From Planctomycetota bacterium (lineage in GTDB: Bacteria > Planctomycetota > Phycisphaerae > WQYP01), in assembly GCA_021809365.1 (NCBI GenBank), contig JAKBAC010000200.1, positions 1 through 5,005 of the forward strand: DNA of 5,005 bases. Direction: 5' to 3'. Shown here one piece after another: positions 1-5,005 of the stretch (positions within the stretch are counted from its first letter, which is position 1; every line of letters begins with the position of its first letter). A program made the position numbers and the translations under genes. The notes beneath the pieces are model-generated. The model was not told where the DNA came from. It did not search any database and saw nothing but the letters and a program-made list of their open reading frames with translations.

Positions 1-344
1 TACGCGAGGTCATGGGGCTTCTGGTAAAGAATCTGCTTGATGACCGAGGCAGCCTGAAAAAGATTCTTCCCACCGGGCTGCGGGACTTTCAGGCTGGCGG
101 CAGCATAGCCTTCCAGCGATGGCAGATCGGTGGGATCCTGTCCCAGATAAGCGCCGAGGTCTCCCAGGGCTACTTCATATTGTCCGGCTTTTACTGCAGC
201 TAGTCCCCGGGCGCGAAGCTGCAGGAAGTGCTGATGGATGCTGTGCTTGCGATAGATTACCAGCGCCCCACCAAGCACCACCAGGGCCAGAATAACGCCG
301 CCAAGTATCAGCAGGCGGCGTTTCATGCGTTGCCGTGAATTCAT
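1..344 (-). CDS. Membrane-anchored TPR protein, N-terminal part (runs off left edge)
   Basis: Only the first 114 residues are in the window. The protein starts MNSRQRMKRR, a basic stretch, followed by a hydrophobic helix at about residues 11-31 (LLILGGVILALVVLGGALVI). It is therefore probably anchored in the inner membrane with the rest outside the cytoplasm. From about residue 37 the sequence has tetratricopeptide character: RARGLAAVKAGQYEVALGDL is a helix-turn-helix with the usual small and aromatic TPR positions, followed by YLGQDPTDLPSLEGYAAASL as the next unit. TPR arrays bind proteins and often scaffold polysaccharide or secretion complexes; the partner is not shown. The start at 344 is supported by a good Shine-Dalgarno (AGAGGA at 349-354) and by a one-base TAATG overlap with the upstream stop codon, implying coupled translation. 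Large TPR proteins of this kind occur near exosortase/EPS genes in planctomycetes (from memory). The TPR call is good; the exact role is inferred. Confidence 0.8.
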   Translation of the reverse strand, partial: MNSRQRMKRRLLILGGVILALVVLGGALVIYRKHSIHQHFLQLRARGLAAVKAGQYEVALGDLGAYLGQDPTDLPSLEGYAAASLKVPQPGGKNLFQAASVIKQILYQKPHDLA

Positions 345-1138
345 TATTTCCTCTCGCTTGGTAATTCGTCGGGCTTTCCGGCCGGTACTGCATCAGGCAA
401 TATCCCGCAGGAAGCAGCAGTATTATCGCTGTCACGGCCATGGCCAATCCAAAGGGGCCGCGTATGGGCTTTTAACATGGATATATCAACACATGTTGGC
501 CCATATACACGATGCGCCAGGCGGCTGATGCCGGCAATGGCAGCGTCCGGATCGGGCCAGTCCCGCGCTAGAGCCTGAAGATAACCCATGGCCTGACACC
601 CTGTGTCTTCATACGCAATACCCGGCACTTTGATCGAGCCAAAATCCGGATAGTGTCGCCGCAGGGCCATCCATACGTTACCCGCAGTATGGATGGTATT
701 CCAGTATTCGGCAATATCCCGGTGGGGCGTAAGTGCCGCGCGGGCGGCCGGTTCATGAGACTTACCATTGCGGTTCGCGACGGATTCATGCGCTGACCCG
801 GCACCCTGATCGGCCACGGGCGATGACGGCTTGGCGTCCGCAGCACGTTTGCTGCGGGTTGGCGGATGAAATCCGATAAAATACATAGCCCGCGGCATCC
901 AAAATAATTGATCCAGGACCAGCCGCAGGTGCAGACGAAATAACTTTCCTTCGGGAACCAGCAGAAACAGTCGTGCATCTGGCGCAATGGGTTTGCCGGC
1001 ACCGGGCCGCACGATGGCAACTTCTCTGGATAACCAGAACACATCATGCAGCGCGGTGGCAGAATATCCCCATACCGTCAGCTCATTGGCTCCGGGTTTC
1101 ATGGCAGTGTACAAATTCTGATCCGCCAGAAGGGTCAT
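344..1138 (-). CDS. Unrecognised 264-residue protein of the EPS/exosortase operon
   Basis: I do not recognise a named family with certainty. No signal peptide or membrane helix is visible, so it is probably cytoplasmic. The N-terminal part (about 19-92) looks like an alpha/beta domain: ELTVWGYSATALHDVFWLSR, then DARLFLLVPEG and RLVLDQLFWMPRAMYFIGFH. Residues 94-136 are a polar, Ala/Ser-rich linker. A second part (137-264) contains TPHRDIAEYW, IKVPGIAYEDTG, RDWPDPDAAI and PLWIGHGR (228-235), the last resembling a turn of a left-handed beta-helix as in sugar nucleotidyl- or acyltransferases. From memory, a similar two-part region precedes the sugar-transferase domain in planctomycete EPS proteins; here that catalytic domain is absent. 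The start overlaps the kinase stop as ATGA (1138-1135), and the stop overlaps the TPR start as TAATG, both signs of translational coupling. A role in polysaccharide synthesis is inferred from context only. Confidence 0.75.
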   Translation of the reverse strand: MTLLADQNLYTAMKPGANELTVWGYSATALHDVFWLSREVAIVRPGAGKPIAPDARLFLLVPEGKLFRLHLRLVLDQLFWMPRAMYFIGFHPPTRSKRAADAKPSSPVADQGAGSAHESVANRNGKSHEPAARAALTPHRDIAEYWNTIHTAGNVWMALRRHYPDFGSIKVPGIAYEDTGCQAMGYLQALARDWPDPDAAIAGISRLAHRVYGPTCVDISMLKAHTRPLWIGHGRDSDNTAASCGILPDAVPAGKPDELPSERK

Positions 1139-3585
1139 TTTTCGTCTTCATCCTGCATGCTGCTGGAGGCCGCAACCGCCATCGCCAGCGGGCCAAGCGG
1201 CACCAGCGGTTTGAGGCGATCAACATCATTCTGCACCGCCAGGGCATTATCCGATGCGGGTGCGGCACTGGTAAAGCTTTCCAACGAGGTACTATACGAC
1301 TGCCGCTGCATATCACGTTCGGTGGCGCGGTTAAATACGACCCCCTCCAGGTGCGCTCCAACCGAAGCCAGATAATCCGCAGCACGTCCGGAAAGGTTTC
1401 GGCTTTCACCACGGGCCACCACCATCAGCACACCGTCAGCCTGACTGGCCAGCAGCGCCGATTCCAGAGACCCCAGCACCGGGCCGGTATCCACCAGCAC
1501 CATATCATATTGTTCCTTGGCGTGCGCCAGCATCGCCCGGATGGATGCCGGAGACATGCGGGCACCATGATGGGCTTTGGTGCGCCCCAGCGGCAGCACA
1601 TCGAGATTCCGAATCTTGGTATGTACCACACATTCATCCAGCGGCTTGCCGGCTACAGCGTCCATCAGGCCGCGTTTGCTTAAGCGCTGCAACTGCAACG
1701 CCTTGTCAAGTATTTCATGGTCAATGTAACCGAGATTCAGCAGCTCCGAGCCTAAAGGACGTTTGGATTCACCCGCTGCGGCAAGGGCTTCCTTAAGTTG
1801 CTCACGGGTGATCATTTTCTGTTTGACCATGACATCACCGAGGCGCTGGGAACGCAAAATACCCATGCGATCGGTGAGTTGGCCGCCAACCACATCCGCA
1901 TCGATCAGCAATGTTTTCATGCCCGAAGCGGCATAGGACATTCCCAGGGCCAGAACCATGCTGGTTTTTCCGGTGCCCGCAGTTGGGCTGGTCAGGGCCA
2001 TGGCCTGACTGCCGCCGGAATGCGGTCGCACCTGCAACAGGCCCCGGATGCGATGAACACTGTGTGCACCAATGGCCAGTTCCAACGGCGTGGCTGCGCC
2101 GTTGGGCGGCAATTGTGGAACGGCACCGAGGATCCGGTAAGAATTCAGCGTGGTAATCTGCATGTCACCCACTGAACGAAGATTTCCGTGCAGGAAGCCC
2201 CACAGCAAAATCAGTCCGAAGCCCACGATTATGCCGCCAAGTCCGGCGGCCGCGGCAGCCGCAAGCCGCAGATGACGGGACTTGGTTGTCGGGGCCGCCG
2301 GGAAATCGCCCGTGCTTTCAACACGGATGCGTCCCCCCGTAGCGGATTCCATATTGATGGCATCCATGCGCGATTTAATGGTGTGCAACTGCTGGCGCAA
2401 ATCCTGGCTTTGGGTCTGGAGGTTCTGCACTTTGGCGAATCGGCCGCCCAGATCAAGGGTTTGTGCCTTGACAGACTTATACAGAATTCGCAGTTGGCGT
2501 TCGCGCGCCTTCAGCAGAGGTAACGACAGGGCCTCGCCGGGCATGGTCGGGGCAATGGGTGCTCCTTTACCTGTTAAACCGGCCTGGTAGCTGCGCATTT
2601 CGTCACGCAGTGCATCCAGGCTGGATTGCAACGTCATGATGCGATGATTGTTTGGCCCCAGACCGGATAGCTCGAGTTCCTTGATCGACTTTTTGAGCGC
2701 CAGAACTTCCAGTTCAAACTGCGCCACTTGGGGATCATACGCGGGAGCCAGCGGCGTTTTGGCAACTTTTGGCTTTCCGTTTTTCCCTTTGGCCGTCACG
2801 GCGCTGGAGCCGGCCTTGGCCAGGGCGATGCGGGCTTCCTGCCATTGGGTATCCAGTTCATTCATCAAGCCGAGCTTGTAATTGTAGACCGTCCCCAGGC
2901 CGTCCGCGCCGTACTGACTGGCCAACGATGTGATCTGATCCTGATCACTTTGTAATTCATTTTGCAACACGGTCTGACGGTCACGCAGGGCGCTGATTTG
3001 CAGACTTTGCGTTGCGGAATCACCGTGGCTGTAAAGTTGACGGTAGGCACCGATGACGGCATCAGCGCCGATTTGCGCCACAACGGGGTCCTTGCTGGTG
3101 TAGCTGACATAAATTAATTCGCTTCCCGGCTTATGAGTCACGGTGAGTTCACGCGCGAATCGGGCTTTGGCCAGCGCATCAATGCCGCGATGCAAAGCTT
3201 GCCATTTGGGATTCTGCATGGCCAGATCAATGGTACGGGAACTCATAATCAACGCCGTTTGAGAATTAATGTACGCACTGAACATGGGCATGGCTTCATT
3301 TTGCGATGTGGTGTACAAAATGCGGGGCAGGTACGGCAAGATGCGCACCAGCCCGGTGCTGGTGTATACCAGTTTCAGGCTCTTATACGCCAAGGCACTT
3401 CCGGCGACCGCCAGCACCAATCCCAGGAGGATCGCCCAGTGGTAGCGACCGGTGAGAAATCGATGCATCAGCAACAGGGGGTTGGCCATCGCGTCGCCGG
3501 AATCGGCGTACTGCACCGGTCCGGGCGTCATTTCCGGCCGCAGGGATGTTGGCGCGTAATCCATACTGTCATTTTGCGGATTCAT
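1135..3585 (-). CDS. Wzz-type polysaccharide co-polymerase fused to BY-kinase-like ATPase with inserted MshEN-like repeat
   Basis: 816 residues. Order of parts: a cytoplasmic N-tail; TM1 (about 49-67, HWAILLGLVLAVAGSALAY); a periplasmic Wzz-like region with long coiled-coil stretches (about 194-415) broken by a Lys/Ala/Gly/Pro-rich segment (259-281); a short Pro motif (DFPAAP, 427-432) just before TM2 (about 441-465), as usual in PCP proteins; then a cytoplasmic ATPase domain. The ATPase has Walker A TSPTAGTGKTS (532-542, Lys540), Walker A' LLIDAD (559-564) and Walker B MVLVDTGP (695-702). Known relatives control EPS chain length and export and autophosphorylate on tyrosine. Odd points: a roughly 53-residue MshEN-like insert (581-633), loss of the usual Arg-Arg-Pro after Walker A', and a C-tail with only one tyrosine (about 764) instead of a Tyr cluster, so kinase activity is doubtful. 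The start at 3585 is chosen over 3633 because GGAG lies 6 bases upstream; it overlaps the EpsI-like gene by 17 bases. Confidence 0.93.
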   Translation of the reverse strand: MNPQNDSMDYAPTSLRPEMTPGPVQYADSGDAMANPLLLMHRFLTGRYHWAILLGLVLAVAGSALAYKSLKLVYTSTGLVRILPYLPRILYTTSQNEAMPMFSAYINSQTALIMSSRTIDLAMQNPKWQALHRGIDALAKARFARELTVTHKPGSELIYVSYTSKDPVVAQIGADAVIGAYRQLYSHGDSATQSLQISALRDRQTVLQNELQSDQDQITSLASQYGADGLGTVYNYKLGLMNELDTQWQEARIALAKAGSSAVTAKGKNGKPKVAKTPLAPAYDPQVAQFELEVLALKKSIKELELSGLGPNNHRIMTLQSSLDALRDEMRSYQAGLTGKGAPIAPTMPGEALSLPLLKARERQLRILYKSVKAQTLDLGGRFAKVQNLQTQSQDLRQQLHTIKSRMDAINMESATGGRIRVESTGDFPAAPTTKSRHLRLAAAAAAGLGGIIVGFGLILLWGFLHGNLRSVGDMQITTLNSYRILGAVPQLPPNGAATPLELAIGAHSVHRIRGLLQVRPHSGGSQAMALTSPTAGTGKTSMVLALGMSYAASGMKTLLIDADVVGGQLTDRMGILRSQRLGDVMVKQKMITREQLKEALAAAGESKRPLGSELLNLGYIDHEILDKALQLQRLSKRGLMDAVAGKPLDECVVHTKIRNLDVLPLGRTKAHHGARMSPASIRAMLAHAKEQYDMVLVDTGPVLGSLESALLASQADGVLMVVARGESRNLSGRAADYLASVGAHLEGVVFNRATERDMQRQSYSTSLESFTSAAPASDNALAVQNDVDRLKPLVPLGPLAMAVAASSSMQDEDEK
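1687..1845 (-). other. MshEN-like tandem repeat inserted in the kinase domain
   Basis: Residues 581-633 of the kinase-like protein. Repeat 1 (581-604) begins RLGDVMVKQKMITREQL and repeat 2 (610-633) begins PLGSELLNLGYIDHEIL. Each is 24 residues and they are separated by the five residues GESKR. This matches the architecture of the MshEN/T2SSE N-terminal domain, two 24-residue motifs with a 5-residue spacer and positions R-L-G, L/V, G, I, L, L, Q, which binds cyclic-di-GMP in MshE-type ATPases. Repeat 1 lacks the central Gly (Lys) and final Gln (Ala); repeat 2 lacks the first Arg (Pro) but keeps the Gly and final Gln. The insert sits after the Walker A' strand and before GLMDAVAGK, where ordinary BY-kinases have only a short loop. 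The fold assignment is fairly sure; ligand binding is uncertain. Confidence 0.72.
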
Positions 3586-4288
3586 TGGATACTCCGTGTA
3601 AAATTGCACTAATGAGCTTCCAGTTCGCGCCAATCAGACTGTGAAATACCTGCATTCGATCAGCGGGAAGCATGTCGCCAGGTAGAGTAAGTTCCACCTG
3701 CGCGGCCCCAAACACTCTTTCATTAAAGCTTCCGGACTCATGGAGAAATTCCCGTTCAGTAGCGAGAAATTTGCCGTCCGGCATGATGAAAAAATCATCT
3801 ACATATATATGAGATTCAGTATCAAATGCCCCCCGATGGAACTTATATTCCATTCCCGTGATGGGCGTTCTGTTTATCACCCAGGTTTCCGGCGTTGATT
3901 TATCCAGTATCCAGCCGTTACCCGGATAGCAATTCGGCGGATAGTGGCCCGAAAGATTGCGCGTGTCCGAGCAGTCAATGACCATTAACGTGGCCTGCTC
4001 ACCGGTTTTGCCGTTATTAAAATTGCGGCAGAAATCCACATTGGGCTGCAACAGATGGACAGCGGAAAGCGGTAATGGCACATCGCGGCCGCTCCAGTGG
4101 CCGAACTGTTTCGGCATCGTCTCCGCCAGGGCGTGCACATGCGCCAAATACGCGCCGGCCTGCCTGGGAGGCTTTTCAAAGTACCCGCGCGCCTCAATAG
4201 CGGCCAGCAGAATGACACAGGCAAACGCCGGTGCCCAGGCCAGCCAGGCCGGCGTGCGGGAAGATGCTGTAGTAGTTGGTTTGGCCAT
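3569..4288 (-). CDS. epsI: Exosortase-associated EpsI-like protein (DUF3485)
   Basis: 239 residues. A short N-tail is followed by one hydrophobic helix (about 14-31, AWLAWAPAFACVILLAAI), so the protein is likely anchored in the inner membrane with its domain outside. The family signature GHYPPNCYPGNGW is at 114-126, with conserved His115 and Cys120, preceded by IDCSDTRNLS. Downstream VINRTPI, YKFHRG, SHIYVDDFF and the C-terminal region also fit the family. EpsI-like proteins accompany exosortases, either as separate genes or as C-terminal fusions, and were first named in methanolan EPS synthesis; their biochemical role is not settled. The start at 4288 is chosen because AGGA lies 7 bases upstream and the hydrophobic segment follows directly. 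The frame is open up to 4489, but the extra 67 residues read through the toxin remnant out of frame and look non-coding. The 3' end overlaps the kinase start by 17 bases. Confidence 0.9.
   Translation of the reverse strand: MAKPTTTASSRTPAWLAWAPAFACVILLAAIEARGYFEKPPRQAGAYLAHVHALAETMPKQFGHWSGRDVPLPLSAVHLLQPNVDFCRNFNNGKTGEQATLMVIDCSDTRNLSGHYPPNCYPGNGWILDKSTPETWVINRTPITGMEYKFHRGAFDTESHIYVDDFFIMPDGKFLATEREFLHESGSFNERVFGAAQVELTLPGDMLPADRMQVFHSLIGANWKLISAILHGVSNESAK
3592..3595 (-). promoter_or_regulatory. Ribosome binding site of the co-polymerase/kinase gene
   Basis: GGAG lies 6 bases before the ATG at 3585, inside the end of the EpsI-like coding region. It decides the start: the longer in-frame ATG at 3633 would add 16 residues (MARTGSSLVQ...) translated from EpsI-like coding sequence, and it is not needed. 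Confidence 0.7.
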
Positions 4289-4442
4289 AAAATTGTCCTG
4301 GTAAATCCACAACGATGTCGATGTCGTTGGTGAATCGAACGTCACCGTAAAAAATCGTGGCCGTTGACCCGGTGACAAAGTACCGCAGTCGCATGGTTTC
4401 CAGCACGCCCGTGGCGTACCGCAAAAGGTCAAACTGCTCCAT
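4194..4442 (-). pseudogene. Truncated nucleotidyltransferase toxin (MNT/AbiEii-like) remnant
   Basis: The frame encodes 82 residues, but only the first 48 (4442-4299) look like the family. They hold the start of a polymerase-beta-type nucleotidyltransferase fold: LRYFVTGSTATIFYGD with the Gly25-Ser26 motif, then FTNDIDIVVDLP with the Asp40-x-Asp42 metal-binding pair. Relatives continue to roughly 150-190 residues after DLP (from memory), including a further acidic residue and C-terminal helices. Here the frame instead runs into the EpsI-like ribosome binding site and 5' coding sequence (GQFYGQTNYYSIF...), which is out-of-frame sequence. A strong Shine-Dalgarno (GGAGG, 4450-4454) lies 7 bases before the ATG, and the gene overlaps the antitoxin by 14 bases, so a short product may still be made. 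Catalytic activity is unlikely. An alternative is a mis-assembly joining two loci. Confidence 0.78.
4296..4299 (-). promoter_or_regulatory. Ribosome binding site of the EpsI-like gene, at the toxin-remnant junction
   Basis: AGGA lies 7 bases before the ATG at 4288. Its first base is also the last base of the final toxin-like codon (Pro48 of the nucleotidyltransferase remnant), so the break between foreign and native sequence falls right at this site. It supports 4288 as the start. Confidence 0.7.
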
Positions 4443-4650
4443 GCGACAACCTCCGCGCAGCCTCCGCGGAAATCTGCGCGTCGCTCCACTTGGGATTTTC
4501 GGCTTTTAAGTGACCGATAAGCATGCGCCGGGCACTGGCATACATACCACTGGCAATGGCCAGCCGCTGCGCGCCGGTTTTTGCTCGCAAGACCTCGGCC
4601 ATCGCGTCGTCGACGACTTCAATATTTTTCGGAGGCGGTCGTGTCATCAT
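4429..4650 (-). CDS. Small antitoxin, Rv0078B-related type
   Basis: 73 residues, apparently full length. The sequence VVDDAMAEVLRAKTGAQRLA, then the Ala/Arg-rich helix SGMYASARRML, KWSDAQISAEAARRL and the ending SHGAV fit from memory a family of small proteins encoded directly before nucleotidyltransferase-type toxins and annotated as Rv0078B-related antitoxin. It is predicted to be mostly helical and cytoplasmic, and it would neutralise the toxin encoded just downstream. The start could be 4650 or the next ATG at 4647; only a weak AGG lies upstream, 9 bases before 4650. It overlaps the toxin start by 14 bases, the usual arrangement for such pairs. Because the toxin is truncated, this antitoxin may be an orphan. 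Its place between exosortase and EpsI-like genes is unusual and suggests insertion. Confidence 0.75.
   Translation of the reverse strand: MMTRPPPKNIEVVDDAMAEVLRAKTGAQRLAIASGMYASARRMLIGHLKAENPKWSDAQISAEAARRLSHGAV
4450..4454 (-). promoter_or_regulatory. Ribosome binding site of the truncated toxin
   Basis: GGAGG sits 7 bases before the ATG at 4442, inside the last codons of the antitoxin. It is the best Shine-Dalgarno in the window and shows that the antitoxin-toxin translational arrangement is still intact although the toxin is cut short. Confidence 0.65.
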
Positions 4651-4821
4651 TATTCAGCGCCTATCAGCATTATCGATAGCGGCTAGGATCCCGTGCAGTA
4701 CATTCAGAAGAAGATGGCGGCCCGGGGCAAGTTCTGCGACAACCGCCTCCGGGACAATGATCCGTCCCAACAGTTTTTCAAGCAGGTCGAGTTGACCAAC
4801 CTGATGCGCTCATGCCTCGTT
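4651..4821. other. Gap between exosortase and antitoxin, with a protein-like plus-strand frame
   Basis: No gene is convincing here on the operon strand, and I see no clear terminator hairpin with a T-run after the exosortase stop. On the plus strand a frame open from 4687 (after a TAG) to the TGA at 4861-4863 includes ATG at 4714 and reads MAARGKFCDNRLRDNDPSQQ, then FFKQVELTNLM, a composition more protein-like than random. It would give at most 56 residues (from GTG 4693), has no clear Shine-Dalgarno, and overlaps the exosortase 3' end on the other strand. It may be the tail of a broken gene that came with the toxin-antitoxin pair, or chance. I do not recognise it. Confidence 0.35.
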
Positions 4822-5005
4822 TTACGGGTCGTAGGCCAGACCGAACGGGGCTACCGGCACTGAGGCCCAGCGTAACAGCCGCAATACGGACCAGAACAGG
4901 AAAAATGCGATTGGAAGCATCAGCCAGCCGGCCATATTATGAAAATTTTCCGCCGCCGCATGAGGGTACTTACCAAATACCCACACCGTGGGAACAAGTC
5001 GGATA
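4822..5005 (-). CDS. Exosortase, C-terminal 60 residues (continues past right edge)
   Basis: The visible part begins IRLVPTVWVFGKYP, continues ENFHNMAGWLMLPIAFFLFW and ends GLAYDP before TAA (4824-4822). Exosortases are multi-pass membrane transpeptidases that cleave and re-attach proteins bearing C-terminal sorting signals such as PEP-CTERM, using a Cys-Arg-His triad. The Arg of the first visible codons (4999-5001) and the His of ENFHN (4939-4941) fit the conserved Arg and His; the Cys would lie upstream, outside the window. The hydrophobic stretch after FHNMAG is the last membrane helix, followed by a short tail. The frame was chosen because the other two do not give this motif order, and one stops early. 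The neighbouring EpsI-like gene strongly supports the call. No sorting-signal substrate is visible here. The exosortase subtype (for example XrtU, the planctomycete type) cannot be fixed from this fragment. Confidence 0.85.
   Translation of the reverse strand, partial: IRLVPTVWVFGKYPHAAAENFHNMAGWLMLPIAFFLFWSVLRLLRWASVPVAPFGLAYDP

Noticed and set aside
345..470. In the +1 frame over the end of the 264-residue gene there is a membrane-helix-like stretch (LAMAVTAIILLLPAGYCLMQ) followed by residues vaguely like the start of a bacterial sugar transferase (ESP...YQARGNNEF), suggesting a frameshift.
   Set aside because: The annotated frame continues sensibly through PLWIGHGR and stops exactly at the TPR start with a TAATG overlap and good Shine-Dalgarno. 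The alternative frame then runs out of phase through the clear TPR gene and shows no further transferase motifs.
973..1683. Long plus-strand open frame (236 codons) opposite the kinase and the 264-residue gene.
   Set aside because: It is rich in His, Arg and Gln as expected for the antisense of a GC-rich coding region, spans two clear minus-strand genes and shows no recognisable motif.
3133..3612. Plus-strand open frame of 159 codons opposite the start of the co-polymerase gene.
   Set aside because: Antisense shadow of a gene with clear membrane segments and Wzz features; composition is His/Gln/Arg-rich with no domain.
4289..4489. An N-terminal extension of the EpsI-like frame by 67 residues, starting MERRADFRGG.
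   Set aside because: It is out-of-frame sequence over the toxin remnant and antitoxin end, rich in Cys and Arg, and the start at 4288 has its own Shine-Dalgarno followed by the membrane helix.
4661..4679. Small inverted repeat CTATC/GATAG with a 9-base loop just upstream of the antitoxin, a possible autoregulatory operator.
   Set aside because: The arms are only 5 bases and do not extend, so it is expected by chance; no promoter elements could be placed around it.
1..5005. CRISPR arrays, tRNA/rRNA genes, insertion-sequence ends and long direct repeats.
   Set aside because: None were seen by eye: no regularly spaced repeats, no tRNA-like cloverleaf, no transposase or paired terminal repeats.

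Overview
The window carries part of a minus-strand gene cluster for exopolysaccharide production and exosortase-type protein sorting. The combination of exosortase, EpsI-like (DUF3485) protein, Wzz/BY-kinase fusion and membrane-anchored TPR protein, together with the style of the unknown 264-residue protein, suggests a Planctomycetota bacterium, possibly Phycisphaerae. This is inference from gene content and remembered family resemblance; there is no rRNA or other marker here.

In transcription order (right to left), 5005-4822 is the last 60 codons of an exosortase, with its catalytic Arg and His visible. A 171-base gap (4821-4651) has no convincing gene, only a short protein-like reading frame on the plus strand. 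At 4650-4299 lies what looks like a foreign toxin-antitoxin pair: an intact small antitoxin of the Rv0078B-related type, then a nucleotidyltransferase toxin that keeps only its first 48 recognisable residues. The toxin stops being toxin-like exactly at the ribosome binding site of the EpsI-like gene (4288-3569). Next come a large polysaccharide co-polymerase/tyrosine-kinase-like protein (3585-1135), an unrecognised 264-residue protein (1138-344), and the start of a membrane-anchored TPR protein (344 to beyond the left edge). The last four genes overlap each other by 17, 4 and 1 bases, so they are very probably one translationally coupled operon.

The genes plausibly act together at the inner membrane. 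The Wzz-like part of the large protein would control polysaccharide chain length or export, its ATPase part would regulate that, and the exosortase and EpsI-like protein would process and anchor sorted surface proteins. The TPR protein would scaffold the assembly.

The most unusual feature is inside the kinase domain. Between Walker A' and Walker B there is an extra segment of about 53 residues made of two 24-residue repeats separated by exactly 5 residues. This is the layout of the MshEN (T2SSE N-terminal) cyclic-di-GMP-binding module. It suggests a Wzz/BY-kinase with a built-in nucleotide-sensing or protein-docking insert. The second point of interest is the broken toxin-antitoxin cassette wedged between exosortase and EpsI-like genes.
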